The notes under the pieces were generated by a model. It searched no databases, was not told the DNA's origin, and saw nothing but the letters and a program-made list of their open reading frames with translations. Of a stretch of DNA of 64,000 nucleotides, positions 40,451-48,853 are shown in pieces. Positions within the stretch are counted from its first letter, which is position 1, and the number at the start of each line of letters is the position of its first letter. A program made the translations under genes and the position numbers. This stretch comes from Janibacter melonis (GTDB taxonomy: Bacteria; Actinomycetota; Actinomycetes; Actinomycetales; Dermatophilaceae): assembly GCF_020567375.1 (NCBI RefSeq), contig NZ_JAJBZM010000001.1, positions 1,223,935 to 1,287,934 on the forward strand. The letters run 5' to 3'.

Positions 40451-41397
40451 GGCCGCAGGAGGACCTTGCCGACGACCTGGCGCGTCTCGAGCGAGCGCAG
40501 CGCGGCGGAGGCGTCGTCGAGCGGGTGGGTCGAGCCGACGAGGGGGGCGAGGGCGCCGCTGCGCAGGTGCGGGAGCATCGCCTCCCACTCCGTCGCGACG
40601 TGGCCGGGACGGGCCAGGGCGTAGGCGCCCCACCCGACGCCGACGGTGTCGACGTTGTTGAGCAGCAGGCGGTTGACCTTGACGGTGGGGATCTCGCCGG
40701 CGGTGAAGCCGATGACGAGCAGCCGACCCTGCTCGCGCAGCACCCGCAGCGAGTCGGTGAAGCGGTCGCCGCCCACCGGGTCGACGACGACGTCGACGGT
40801 GCGGCCGACCGCCTCGCGGAAGCCGTCGGCGAGGACGACCTCGTCGGCGCCGGCGCGAGTCGCGACCTCGCCCTTCTCGGGGGTGGAGACGACGGCGACG
40901 ACGCGGCCGGCCCCGAAGGCCTTGGCGACCTGGATCGCCGCGGTGCCGATACCTCCAGCGGCGCCGTGGACGAGCACGCTCTCCCCCTTCGCCAGGCGTC
41001 CGCGCTCGACGAGCGCGAAGTAGGCCGTGCAGTAGTTGAAGAGGAAGGCCGCCCCGGCGTCGAGCCCGACCTCGTCGGGCAGGACGAAGGTGAGGTCGGG
41101 GCGGGCGAGCACCTCCTGCGCGAAGCCACCGAGCAGGGTGAGCGCGGCGACCCGGTCGCCCTCGCGCAGCCCGCTGCCCTCGGGGGCGGAGATCACCGTG
41201 CCGGAGACCTCTGCCCCGGGGACGAAGGGGAGGTCGGGCTTGACCTGGTAGAGACCTCGGGTCTGGAGCAGCTCGGGGAAGGCGACGCCGGCCGCGTGGA
41301 CGCGGATGCGCACCATCGACTCGTCGTGCGGCTCGGGCAGCTCGACGACCTCGATCGCGTCGGGGCCCTCGAGGGTGGAGATGTGGATTGCGCGCAT
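40447..41397 (-). CDS. Medium-chain NADPH:quinone reductase type oxidoreductase
   Basis: A 316-residue MDR protein without zinc ligands. PELLQTRGLYQVKPDLPFVP and HGAAGGIGTAAIQVAKAFGA are the substrate and nucleotide-binding regions. Relatives reduce quinones or the double bond of enoyl compounds. It lies 33 bases after the other MDR gene and overlaps the thioesterase. The exact role in the island is unknown. Confidence 0.85.
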   Translation of the reverse strand: MRAIHISTLEGPDAIEVVELPEPHDESMVRIRVHAAGVAFPELLQTRGLYQVKPDLPFVPGAEVSGTVISAPEGSGLREGDRVAALTLLGGFAQEVLARPDLTFVLPDEVGLDAGAAFLFNYCTAYFALVERGRLAKGESVLVHGAAGGIGTAAIQVAKAFGAGRVVAVVSTPEKGEVATRAGADEVVLADGFREAVGRTVDVVVDPVGGDRFTDSLRVLREQGRLLVIGFTAGEIPTVKVNRLLLNNVDTVGVGWGAYALARPGHVATEWEAMLPHLRSGALAPLVGSTHPLDDASAALRSLETRQVVGKVLLRP

Positions 41398-41430
41398 GGG
41401 GTGTCCTGTCGTCGGTCGGTCGGGCGGGTG

Positions 41431-42432
41431 TCAGACGGCGAGCAGCAGCTTGCCGGTGTTGACCCCGTCGAAGAGGCCGAGGAGGGCCTGCGGGAAGCCG
41501 GCCACTCCCCCGTCGAGGGTGGTCTCCGTCGCGACGAGCCGACCCTCGCGGATGAGCTCGGAGATCGCGGCGACGCCCTCGGGGTAGCGCTCGAGGTAGT
41601 CCATGACGAGGAAGCCCTGCATCGTCGCGCGGAAGACGAGCAGCGACATGTAGCGCCGCGGGCCCTCGGGCAGGCGCTCCTCGTTGTACGTCGAGATCGC
41701 GCCGCAGATCGCGATCCGGGCGCCGCGGGCGAGGTTGGCCAGGGCGGCGTCGAGCAGCTCGCCGCCGACGTTGTCGAAGTAGACGTCGACCCCGTCCGGG
41801 GCGGCGCGGCGCACCTGGCGCAGCAGGTCGCCGTCGCGACGGTCGATGACCTCGTGCAGGCCGAGCTCGCGCAGCCAGGCGACCTTGTCCGGTCCGCCGG
41901 CGACACCGATGACGCGGCACCCCTTCGCCAGGGCGAGCTGGGCGACGACGCTGCCGACCGCCCCCGCGGCGGCCGAGACGAGGACGGTCTCGCCGGGCTG
42001 GGCCCGGCCGACGTCCTCGAGCCCGAAGTAGGCAGTCATGCCCGGCATGCCGAGCGCGCCGAGCCAGGTGGCGAGCGGCGCGACGTCGAGGTCGACCTTC
42101 GTCACCCCGCGGCCGTCGGAGAGCGCGTGCTCGCGCACGCCGAAGGTGCCCGTCACCGTGTCGCCGACGGCGAAGTCCTCGTGCTGGCTGGCGACGACCG
42201 TGCCCCCGGCGAAGGCCCGCATGACCTCGCCGATGCCGACGGGCGGGATGTAGGAGCGCACGTCGTTGAGCCAGCCGCGCATCGCCGGGTCGAGCGAGAT
42301 GAGCTCGAGACGCACGACGAGCTCGCCGGGGCCGGGGTCGGGGACCTCGGTGGTCGCGATCTCCCACGTGCTGTCGTCGGGCCGCCCGGCGGGGCGCTGG
42401 GCGAGGCGGACCTCCTGCGAGGACCAGGTCAT
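41431..42432 (-). CDS. NADP-dependent oxidoreductase, prostaglandin-reductase-like MDR
   Basis: A 333-residue MDR. LISLDPAMRGWLNDVRSYIP, GMPGMTAYFGLEDVGRAQPG, SAAAGAVGSVVAQLA and VDVYFDNVGGELLDAAL follow the leukotriene B4 12-hydroxydehydrogenase / CurA pattern, enzymes that reduce the double bond of alpha,beta-unsaturated ketones and aldehydes or oxidise allylic alcohols. ATG 42432 fits the family start. It is the first gene transcribed leftwards from site C. Confidence 0.88.
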   Translation of the reverse strand: MTWSSQEVRLAQRPAGRPDDSTWEIATTEVPDPGPGELVVRLELISLDPAMRGWLNDVRSYIPPVGIGEVMRAFAGGTVVASQHEDFAVGDTVTGTFGVREHALSDGRGVTKVDLDVAPLATWLGALGMPGMTAYFGLEDVGRAQPGETVLVSAAAGAVGSVVAQLALAKGCRVIGVAGGPDKVAWLRELGLHEVIDRRDGDLLRQVRRAAPDGVDVYFDNVGGELLDAALANLARGARIAICGAISTYNEERLPEGPRRYMSLLVFRATMQGFLVMDYLERYPEGVAAISELIREGRLVATETTLDGGVAGFPQALLGLFDGVNTGKLLLAV

Positions 42433-42495
42433 GTCGGCTCCTGCGATGCGTCGGACGGGCGCCGGACGGCGGCCCGCGCTCACCCTCGCAGAATC

Positions 42496-42546
42496 TGAAC
42501 CCGAGTTCAACTGATCCTTGAACCCCGATTCAGGTTGAGTTACGGT
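42496..42546. promoter_or_regulatory. Divergent promoter region with two operators (site C)
   Basis: Two palindromes, TGAACCCGAGTTCA (42496-42509) and TGAACCCCGATTCA (42519-42532), lie 23 bp apart centre to centre, about two helical turns. The plus promoter is TTGAAC (42518-42523), 17 bp, TACGGT (42541-42546), with its -35 inside the second operator. On the minus strand TTGAAC occurs in the first operator, but the -10 is poor (GAGGGT). Confidence 0.7.
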
Positions 42547-42593
42547 CCCCGTGACCGGCGCGCACGCGCACCTGCCCAGCCCCAAGGACGCCC

Positions 42594-43376
42594 ATGGACC
42601 TCTCCTCGCTCTTTTCCCTCGACGGTCGTGTCGCCCTCGTCACCGGCGGCTCGCGCGGCATCGGCCTGATGATCACCCAGGGCCTGCTCTCGCAGGGTGC
42701 GACCGTCTACATCACCGCACGCAAGGCCGAGGCGGCGCAGGCCGCCGCGCAGGAGCTGAGCGCCGAGCACGGCGACGGCCGGTGCGTCGCGCTGCCCGCC
42801 GACGTCTCGACGACGGAGGGCATCGCCGGTCTGCTCGCGCAGCTGCGCGAGCACGAGGACCACCTCGACGTCCTCGTCAACAACGCCGGGGCGGCCTGGG
42901 CCGAGCCCTTCGACGAGTTCCCCGAGAGCGGCTGGGACAAGGTCATGGACCTCAACGTCCGCACGCCCTTCTTCCTCACCCAGGCGGCCAAGGACCTGCT
43001 CCTCGCCGGGCACGCCCGCGGCCATCTCGCGAAGGTCGTCAACATCGCCTCGATCGACGGCCAGTCGCTCAACCCGCTCGAGACGTACTCGTACCACGCG
43101 AGCAAGGCGGGGCTGATCCACCTCACCCGCCGGATGGCCGTGCGCCTGGCCCCCGAGGGCATCGTCGTCAGCGCCATCGCGCCCGGCGCCTTCGCGTCCT
43201 CGATGAACAAGGAGGCGCGCGACCACGGCGACGAGGTCGCCGGCCAGATCCCCTCGGGCCGCATCGGGCGCCCCGAGGACATGGCCGCCGCCGCGGTCTA
43301 CCTCGCCTCCGACGCCGGCGACTACGTCGTCGGCGAGACCCTCACCGTCGACGGCGGCGTGACGATCAACCGCTGA
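42594..43376 (+). CDS. Short-chain dehydrogenase, RhlG/FabG-like
   Basis: A 260-residue SDR with TGGSRGIGLMITQG, an NADP-type ITARKAEAA, NNAGAAWAEPFDEFPESGWD, the catalytic IASIDGQSLNP and YSYHASKAG, and the end GETLTVDGGV. It resembles glyconate/RhlG-type 3-oxoacyl reductases. It is transcribed alone from the plus-strand site C promoter and is followed by the duplicated terminator module. Confidence 0.87.
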   Translation: MDLSSLFSLDGRVALVTGGSRGIGLMITQGLLSQGATVYITARKAEAAQAAAQELSAEHGDGRCVALPADVSTTEGIAGLLAQLREHEDHLDVLVNNAGAAWAEPFDEFPESGWDKVMDLNVRTPFFLTQAAKDLLLAGHARGHLAKVVNIASIDGQSLNPLETYSYHASKAGLIHLTRRMAVRLAPEGIVVSAIAPGAFASSMNKEARDHGDEVAGQIPSGRIGRPEDMAAAAVYLASDAGDYVVGETLTVDGGVTINR

Positions 43377-43383
43377 CGACGAG

Positions 43384-43535
43384 ACGAAGGGGGGTCCGCC
43401 GGCTCGGTGGACCCCCTTCGCGCGTCCCGATGTCCGCTCAGCAAGACAAACCCCGGCTCCGCAAGGGTTTCTTTCTCATGCTGACCCGGGGTTTATCGGG
43501 TGACCCGAGAAACATGGGGCAGGTGAGGTCTGAGT
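43384..43535. repeat. Terminator module, copy 1
   Basis: The first copy of a 152-bp unit repeated at an offset of 176-177 bp. It holds a CGAAGGGGG / CCCCCTTCG terminator hairpin (43385-43420), a hairpin with outer stem AAACCCCGG / CCGGGGTTT (43448-43494) and a small TCGGG-TGA-CCCGA hairpin (43496-43508). The inner stem of the second hairpin is degenerate here. The 331-bp gap between the SDR gene and the TetR gene is made almost wholly of this copy and the next; no gene is visible. Confidence 0.85.
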
Positions 43536-43559
43536 GGGGCTCGAGGTCTGCGGACGACG

Positions 43560-43712
43560 ACGAAGGGGGGGCCGCCGGCTCACCCAGACCCCCTTCGCGC
43601 GTCTGCGTGACCGCTCAGCAAGAGAAACCCCGGCTCCGCACGAGTTTCTTACTCGTGCAGACCCGGGGTTTATCGGGTGACCCGAGAAACTCGGGACAGG
43701 TGAGGTCTCAGT
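43560..43712. repeat. Terminator module, copy 2
   Basis: The second copy of the unit. The first hairpin is at 43561-43597, the second at 43625-43671 with an additional perfect 8-bp inner stem GCACGAGT / ACTCGTGC, and the small hairpin follows. The TetR stop codon (43708-43710) lies inside the end of this copy. Differences from copy 1 within stems are partly compensated, which suggests that the structures matter. Confidence 0.85.
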
Positions 43713-44385
43713 CGGCGCGCAGCTCGGGGGAGGTGAGGCCGAGGGCGTTGGTCCACAGGCGGGTGGCGGTCTCGACGAGGTCGTCGACCCGCTCCTCGTC
43801 GTCGATGACGAAGACGTCGTAGGCGAGGCGGGCGATCATGCCCGAGAGGGCCTTGGCCGCCATCTCCGGGTCGACCTGGCGGTCGGCGAGGCCGCGGGCC
43901 TGGAGGTCGGAGATGGCGCGGGCGTTGCGGGTGACGAAGGCCGCGGACCGGGCCCGGCGCATCTCGCGGAAGCGGGGGTCGACGGCCGAGACCTGCTGGA
44001 GCAGCTGGTTGAGCCGGGCGTTGCGGCGGTAGGCCTCGAAGTAGGCGCGGTTGCTCGCCCCGATGATCGCGACCGGGTCGTCGCTCGTCTCGATCCGTCC
44101 GGTGCCCGGGTGGAGCATGTCGCTCTGCGCCTCGTGCAGGACCGCCGCGAAGACCTCGTCCTTGCTGTCGAACCACGTGTAGAAGCTGCCGATCGAGCAC
44201 TTCGCCTCGGCGACGATGTCGACGAGGCGCGAGTCGACGTAGCCGTCGCGCTCGAAGACCGTGCGCGCCGCCCGCACGAGGTTGTCGCGGGTGCGCTGCC
44301 CACGCGCGGTCTGCGGCTGGGTGCCCAGGCGCTGCGGGTCGACGAGGTCGGGCACCTCGGTGCCGGTGTCGCTGTCGCCGGGCAT
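43708..44385 (-). CDS. TetR family transcriptional regulator (probable regulator of the island)
   Basis: A 225-residue TetR protein. The helix-turn-helix spans about residues 28-75 (QRTRDNLVRAARTVFERDGY, VDIVAEAKCSIGSFYTWF). The C-terminal ligand domain is helical and unassigned. I chose ATG 44385, seven bases after a TAGGGT box that overlaps the stop of the kinase gene; GTG 44394 is the alternative. It is last in the HAD-ACAD-kinase-TetR run from site D and so would be autoregulated. As the only regulator in the island it is the best candidate to bind sites A-D. Confidence 0.88.
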   Translation of the reverse strand: MPGDSDTGTEVPDLVDPQRLGTQPQTARGQRTRDNLVRAARTVFERDGYVDSRLVDIVAEAKCSIGSFYTWFDSKDEVFAAVLHEAQSDMLHPGTGRIETSDDPVAIIGASNRAYFEAYRRNARLNQLLQQVSAVDPRFREMRRARSAAFVTRNARAISDLQARGLADRQVDPEMAAKALSGMIARLAYDVFVIDDEERVDDLVETATRLWTNALGLTSPELRAD

Positions 44386-44392
44386 GGCGACC

Positions 44393-44398
44393 ACCCTA
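44393..44398 (-). promoter_or_regulatory. Internal leaderless-type -10 box of the TetR gene
   Basis: TAGGGT on the minus strand, 7 bases before ATG 44385. Its TAG is the stop codon of the upstream kinase gene. It could keep basal repressor levels independent of site D. Confidence 0.45.
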
Positions 44399-45427
44399 GT
44401 GCTCCTCGTCGAGCACGAGGTGGGCGTAGCTCACGAGCTCGTCGACCGTCTGGGCGGGGATCGCCCCGGCCGCGGTGAGGTTGCGCGGGTCGTCCTGCTG
44501 ACGGCGGCGCACCCCCTCGAGGATGATCGCGAGCTTCCACAGCCCGAGCCCGTGCCAGAAGGTCACCGCGCCCACGTCGCGCCCGCTGCGCGCCGCGTAG
44601 TGCTCGACGAGCTCGTCGCGGGTGGCGAAGCCCGGCACCGTCGAGGCGTCGAAGCGCATCGTCGGCGGGTCGCCGGGCATCGGCCAGTAGGCGAGCAGGG
44701 TGCCGAGGTCGGCGAGCGGGTCGCCGAGCGTGCACAGCTCCCAGTCGAGGATCGCGCGGACCGCGGCGTCCCGCGGGTCGATGATGACGTTGCGCAGGTG
44801 GCTGTCGCCGTGGACGAGCGCCACCTCGCCCGGGCCGGGGTCGCGCTCGACCAGCCGCTGCGTGAGCGACTCGAGCTCGGGCAGCTCGCGGGTGCGCGAG
44901 AGCTCCCACTGCTGCGACCAGCGGCGCAGCTGGCGCGCGCCGTACGGCTTGTGGCTGGCCAGGTCGGCCAGGCCGACGGCCTCGAGGTCGACCTCGTGGA
45001 TGCTCACGAGGGTCTCGACGAGGCTGAGACCGACCCGGTGACGCGCCTGCGGCGAGAGCAGCTCGGCGTCGGAGCGGTCGTCGAGGACCGCCCCGTCGAC
45101 GAAGGACACGGCGAGCACCGGCACGTCGGCGACCGCGGGGTCCTCGCACAGCCCGTGCACGACGGGCACGGGCACGTCGGTGCCCTGCAGCGCCGAGAGG
45201 ATCCGGTGCTCACGGGCCACGTCGTGCGCCGACGCGAGCAGCTCGCCGAGGGGCGGGCGCCGCAGGACGACCCGCTCCCCCGTCGCGTCGGTGACGAGGA
45301 AGGTGAGGTTGGACTGGCCGAGACCGACCCGCGCCACCTCCAGCGGCGGGGTCACCCCCGCCCGCTCCTGCAGCCACCGCCCGACGGCCTCGGCGTCGAG
45401 ACCCTCGACCTCGGCGTGCTCGCTCAT
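44396..45427 (-). CDS. APH-family kinase (ACAD10/11-type phosphotransferase)
   Basis: A 343-residue aminoglycoside-phosphotransferase-fold protein. The catalytic loop is ALVHGDSHLRNVIID and the metal site is LDWELCTLGDPLADLGTLLA, a version characteristic of the kinase domain of ACAD10/ACAD11 and of 4-hydroxyacyl-CoA kinases such as LvaA, rather than antibiotic-resistance enzymes. It would phosphorylate the hydroxyl of a hydroxyacyl-CoA so that the dehydrogenase partner can remove it. It lies 22 bases after the ACAD11-type gene and directly before TetR. Confidence 0.85.
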   Translation of the reverse strand: MSEHAEVEGLDAEAVGRWLQERAGVTPPLEVARVGLGQSNLTFLVTDATGERVVLRRPPLGELLASAHDVAREHRILSALQGTDVPVPVVHGLCEDPAVADVPVLAVSFVDGAVLDDRSDAELLSPQARHRVGLSLVETLVSIHEVDLEAVGLADLASHKPYGARQLRRWSQQWELSRTRELPELESLTQRLVERDPGPGEVALVHGDSHLRNVIIDPRDAAVRAILDWELCTLGDPLADLGTLLAYWPMPGDPPTMRFDASTVPGFATRDELVEHYAARSGRDVGAVTFWHGLGLWKLAIILEGVRRRQQDDPRNLTAAGAIPAQTVDELVSYAHLVLDEEH

Positions 45428-45449
45428 CGCGTCCCTCTCGTCCTGCGCC

Positions 45450-46673
45450 TCAGCGCTTCCGACCCCACTCGGGGCTGCGCCGGCGGTACTCGCGCCGCGC
45501 GATGGTCATCTTGTGCACCTCGTCCGGCCCGTCGGCCAGACGCAGCGTACGCATGTGGGCGTACCACATGGCCAGCGGGAAGTCGTCGCTCACGCCACCG
45601 CCGCCGTGCACCTGGATCGCCCGGTCGAGGACCTTGAGGGCGACGTTGGGGGCGGCGACCTTGATCGCGGCGATCTCGGTGCGGGCCTGCTGGTTGCCCA
45701 CGGTGTCCATGAGGTAGGCCGTCTTGAGCGTCAGCAGACGGACCATCTCGATGTCGATGCGCGACTCGGCGACCCAGTCCTGGACGTTGCCGCGGTCGGC
45801 GACCGGCTGGCCGAAGGTGACCCGCGACTGGGCCCGGTCGATCATCATGTCGAGCGCGCGCTCGGCGACGCCGATGGCGCGCATGCAGTGGTGGATCCGG
45901 CCGGGGCCGAGGCGGGCCTGGCTGATCATGAAGCCGTCGCCCTCGCCGGCGAGCAGCGCCTCGCGGGGCACGCGGACATCCTCGAAGACGACCTCGGCGT
46001 GGCCCTCGCGGTCCATGTAGCCGAAGACGGGCAGCCCGCGCACGACGCGCACGCCCGGGGTGTCGAGCGGGACGACCATCATCGACTGCTGGCGGTGGGT
46101 CGGGGCGTCCGGGTCGGTCTTGCCCATGACGATGAGCACCTTGCAGTTCTTGTGCAGGGCGTTCGAGGTCCACCACTTGCGGCCGTTGATGACGTACTCG
46201 TCGCCGTCGCGGACCATCGAGGTCTCGATGTTCGTCGCGTCCGAGCTCGCGACGGCCGGCTCGGTCATCGCGAAGGCGGAGGCGATCTTGCCGTCGAGGA
46301 GCGGGCGCAGCCAGCGCTCCTTGTGCTCGTCGGTGCCGAAGAGCGTGAGCACCTCCATGTTGCCCGTGTCGGGCGCGTTGCAGTTGATCGCCTCGGGCGC
46401 GATCTCGAGGCTGCGGCCGGTGATCTCGGCGAGGTGGGCGTACTCGAGGTTGGTCAGGCCCGGGCCCCACTCGGGGTGGGGGTGGAAGAGGTTCCACAGT
46501 CCCCGGCTGCGCGCCTCGGCCTTGAGGTCCTCGAGGACCTGCGGGTGGTGGTTGGCGTCGCCGGACGCGGCCATCTGCTCGCGGTAGACCGGCTCGGCCG
46601 GGTAGACGTGCTCGTCCATGAAGGCGAGCAGCTTGTCGCGGTACTCCTGGCCGCGCTCGCTGAGTTCGAACAT
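45450..46673 (-). CDS. ACAD11-type acyl-CoA dehydrogenase (second copy)
   Basis: A 407-residue protein with [58 protein letters not shown] and [20 protein letters not shown]. These blocks align closely with the dehydrogenase domain of vertebrate ACAD11. It is adjacent to the kinase and HAD genes, which are the other two domains of ACAD10. Together they are expected to convert 4-hydroxyacyl-CoA through a 4-phosphoryl intermediate to a 3-hydroxyacyl-CoA that enters beta-oxidation. Start ATG 46673 fits its paralogue. Confidence 0.9.
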   Translation of the reverse strand: MFELSERGQEYRDKLLAFMDEHVYPAEPVYREQMAASGDANHHPQVLEDLKAEARSRGLWNLFHPHPEWGPGLTNLEYAHLAEITGRSLEIAPEAINCNAPDTGNMEVLTLFGTDEHKERWLRPLLDGKIASAFAMTEPAVASSDATNIETSMVRDGDEYVINGRKWWTSNALHKNCKVLIVMGKTDPDAPTHRQQSMMVVPLDTPGVRVVRGLPVFGYMDREGHAEVVFEDVRVPREALLAGEGDGFMISQARLGPGRIHHCMRAIGVAERALDMMIDRAQSRVTFGQPVADRGNVQDWVAESRIDIEMVRLLTLKTAYLMDTVGNQQARTEIAAIKVAAPNVALKVLDRAIQVHGGGGVSDDFPLAMWYAHMRTLRLADGPDEVHKMTIARREYRRRSPEWGRKR

Positions 46674-46717
46674 CGTGACCGTCCTTGGGTGTGGTGGGTC
46701 GAAGGGGTGTCGCGTGG

Positions 46718-47392
46718 TCAGGGGGTCGCCGGGACGGGCAGCCCGAGGCTGCGCCGGACCTGCGGGGCGGAGAGCGCGGCGTCGCGGTGGTGGACGCCGA
46801 GGACTCCGAGGCGGGCCGCGCCGGCGAGGTTGTGCTCGAGGTCGTCGACGAGCACGCACTCCTCGGGTGCGACGCCGAGCCGCTCGCAGGCGATGGTGTA
46901 GATCCGCCGCGAGGGCTTGCGCACGCCGACCCGTCCGGAGATCACGGCGACGTCGAAGAGCTCGTCGAGGTCGACGCGGTCGTAGCAGCCGCTGCCCAGC
47001 GAGTTCGACACGAGCGCGACGGGGATGCCGGCGGCCCGGACCTCGCGGACGAGGTCGATCATCGCGGTGTCGAGCTCCATGTGGGCGTCGAGGGTGGCGA
47101 GCAGGCTGCGGTCGGGCAGGTGCCCGCCGGCGCGCACGACCGCAGCGCCGAGCGCCTCCTCGAAGCCGGCGTCGTCGAGCCGACCCTCCTCGTGCTCGAC
47201 GAGCGCGCTGCGCGCCTGCTCGTCCTGCGTGAGCAGGCGCAGGGCCTCCCCCTCCGCCAGCCCGCACTCCTGGCTGAGCGCGGCGAAGGCGTCGAGGACG
47301 GGGCTGGTGAGCACGCCGCCGAAGTCGACGAGCAGGGCGGTGCGGGTCACGCCCTCGTCGAGGACGCCTGGGGTGGTCGCGGCGCTCGTCAT
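46718..47392 (-). CDS. HAD-like hydrolase (ACAD10 N-terminal-domain type)
   Basis: A 224-residue HAD protein. Motif I is DFGGVLTSP: the nucleophilic Asp is kept, but the acid/base Asp two residues later is Gly. [29 protein letters not shown] and [17 protein letters not shown] are motifs II-IV. The same order of domain types forms ACAD10. Phosphatase activity may be weak. AAGGAG precedes ATG 47392. It is the first gene leftwards from site D. Confidence 0.85.
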   Translation of the reverse strand: MTSAATTPGVLDEGVTRTALLVDFGGVLTSPVLDAFAALSQECGLAEGEALRLLTQDEQARSALVEHEEGRLDDAGFEEALGAAVVRAGGHLPDRSLLATLDAHMELDTAMIDLVREVRAAGIPVALVSNSLGSGCYDRVDLDELFDVAVISGRVGVRKPSRRIYTIACERLGVAPEECVLVDDLEHNLAGAARLGVLGVHHRDAALSAPQVRRSLGLPVPATP

Positions 47393-47421
47393 CGTGTCTC
47401 CTTCGCGGTGAGGTGACTCAA

Positions 47422-47450
47422 GGTATACTTGAACTCTGATTCAGATTCAA
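47422..47450. promoter_or_regulatory. Divergent promoter region with operator site D
   Basis: The minus promoter is TTGAAT (47445-47450), 17 bp, TATACC (47422-47427). The palindrome TGAACTCTGATTCA (47430-47443) fills the spacer, and outer TTGAA/TTCAA repeats span 47429-47450, the same geometry as site B. It separates the HAD gene from the MFS gene. A clear plus-strand promoter was not identified. Confidence 0.7.
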
Positions 47451-47464
47451 CTGCGGGAGGTGCG

Positions 47465-48853
47465 GTGAGCGTCGAGCCCTCGACGTCGGTGCCGGCGCGC
47501 CGTGACGGCCTGGCGACGGCCCTCGCCGTGCTCTTCGGCGTCACCGGTCTGGGCAGCGCGGCCGTCGCCGTCGTCCTGCCGGTCCTCGCCGCGGACCTCG
47601 ACCTCACCCCGGGCCGGGCGACCCTCGTCGTCAGCTGCTACTCCCTCGCCCTCGCCGTCGGCAGCGCCGTGTACGGCCGGCTCGGCGACATCCTCGGCAT
47701 CCGCGGGCCGCTCGTCGTCGGCCTCGCGATCATGGTCACCGCCGCGTGCGCCGGGGCCCTCACCGACTCGCTGCCCGCCCTCGTCGCGGCCCGGGCGCTG
47801 CAGGGCCTGGGCGCCGCCGCGGTCCCGGCGCTGACCCTCGCCGCGGTCCAGGCAGTCTTCGAGGGGGACTCGCGGGCCCGGGCGATGGCGACCTACGCGG
47901 CGGTCGGTGCGACGGTCAACGCGCTCGGACCGGTCGTCGGCGCGATGCTCGTCGAGCCGCTCGGCTGGCGGCCGGTCGTCGCGATCCCCGTCGCCACCCT
48001 CCTCCTGCTCCCCGTCGTCTGGCGCGACCTGCCGACCCGCCGCCAGCCCGGCGCCACCCTCGACGCCGTGGGGGCCGCGCTCGTCGCCGTCGCCGCCGTC
48101 GGGGCCGTGCTCGCGCTCCAGGCCGCGACGCTCGGCGTCGTCGTCGCCCTCGTCGGCCTGGTCTGCCTCGTCGTCGCCCTGCCGGTCGTCGTCCTGCGCT
48201 CGCGGCGGCGCCCGGACGGCATCGTCCCGGCCGTGATGATCGCCGACCCCGCGTCCCGGCGCAGCCTCATCACCGCGATCAGCCTGTCGTCGGCGTGGTT
48301 CGGGATGCTCGTCGCGGTCCCGACGACGCTCGTCGGCGAGGGGTGGTCCGGCGTCTCCGTCGGACTGCTCCTCGTGCCGTGCGCGGCGGCCGGCCTCGTC
48401 GCCCCGCGGATCACCGGGCCGGCGCTCGTGCGTCTCGGCCCGGCGCGGGGCCAGCTCGTCGCGACCCTCGGCACCGCCCTCGCGCTGCTCCTCGCCACGC
48501 TCGGCGTCGGCCTCGTCTCCCCCGCCCCGCTCGTCGCCGCGACCGTCGTGCTCATCGTCTCCTTCGGCCTGGGCCAGCCCGCGATGACGACGCTCGTCGC
48601 CGACGCCGTCCCGCTCGCCTCGCGCGGCGGCGCCCTCGGGCTGCTCACCCTCGTCTTCCTCATGGGCGGCAGCCTCGGCGCGGCCGCCGTCGGCGGGCTC
48701 GGCGACGCGATCGGGCTCACCTGGGCCCTGCTCGTCGTCACCGTCCTGCCGCTGAGCGCCGCCCTCGCCTTCGCCACCCTGCCCACTACCCGACCCGACC
48801 GGCCCGCGGACCCGCCGCGCGCCGGCCCCTCCCCGACCCAGGAGATCTCGTGA
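47465..48853 (+). CDS. MFS transporter (drug:H+ antiporter type)
   Basis: A 462-residue transporter with LPVLAADLDLTPGRATLVVS, YGRLGDILGIRGPLVVGLAI and ARALQGLGAAAVPALTLAAV, which resemble DHA2-like exporters. About 14 hydrophobic segments are present. I chose GTG 47465 with GGGAGG upstream; the frame is open to a TTG at 47429 inside the operator, which is unlikely. It overlaps the enoyl-CoA hydratase gene as GTGA. It may export an inhibitory acid or intermediate. Confidence 0.85.
   Translation: MSVEPSTSVPARRDGLATALAVLFGVTGLGSAAVAVVLPVLAADLDLTPGRATLVVSCYSLALAVGSAVYGRLGDILGIRGPLVVGLAIMVTAACAGALTDSLPALVAARALQGLGAAAVPALTLAAVQAVFEGDSRARAMATYAAVGATVNALGPVVGAMLVEPLGWRPVVAIPVATLLLLPVVWRDLPTRRQPGATLDAVGAALVAVAAVGAVLALQAATLGVVVALVGLVCLVVALPVVVLRSRRRPDGIVPAVMIADPASRRSLITAISLSSAWFGMLVAVPTTLVGEGWSGVSVGLLLVPCAAAGLVAPRITGPALVRLGPARGQLVATLGTALALLLATLGVGLVSPAPLVAATVVLIVSFGLGQPAMTTLVADAVPLASRGGALGLLTLVFLMGGSLGAAAVGGLGDAIGLTWALLVVTVLPLSAALAFATLPTTRPDRPADPPRAGPSPTQEIS

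Noticed and set aside
40525-42498. A long open frame opposite the two MDR genes
   Set aside because: Antisense shadow; both MDR genes on the other strand have complete motifs and proper starts.
43384-43712. A CRISPR array or insertion sequence
   Set aside because: There are only two copies, no regular spacers, no cas genes and no transposase; the units are hairpins between convergent genes.
44396-45427. An aminoglycoside resistance gene
   Set aside because: The APH fold alone suggests it, but the motif version and the HAD/ACAD neighbours fit the ACAD10/11-type acyl-CoA kinase.
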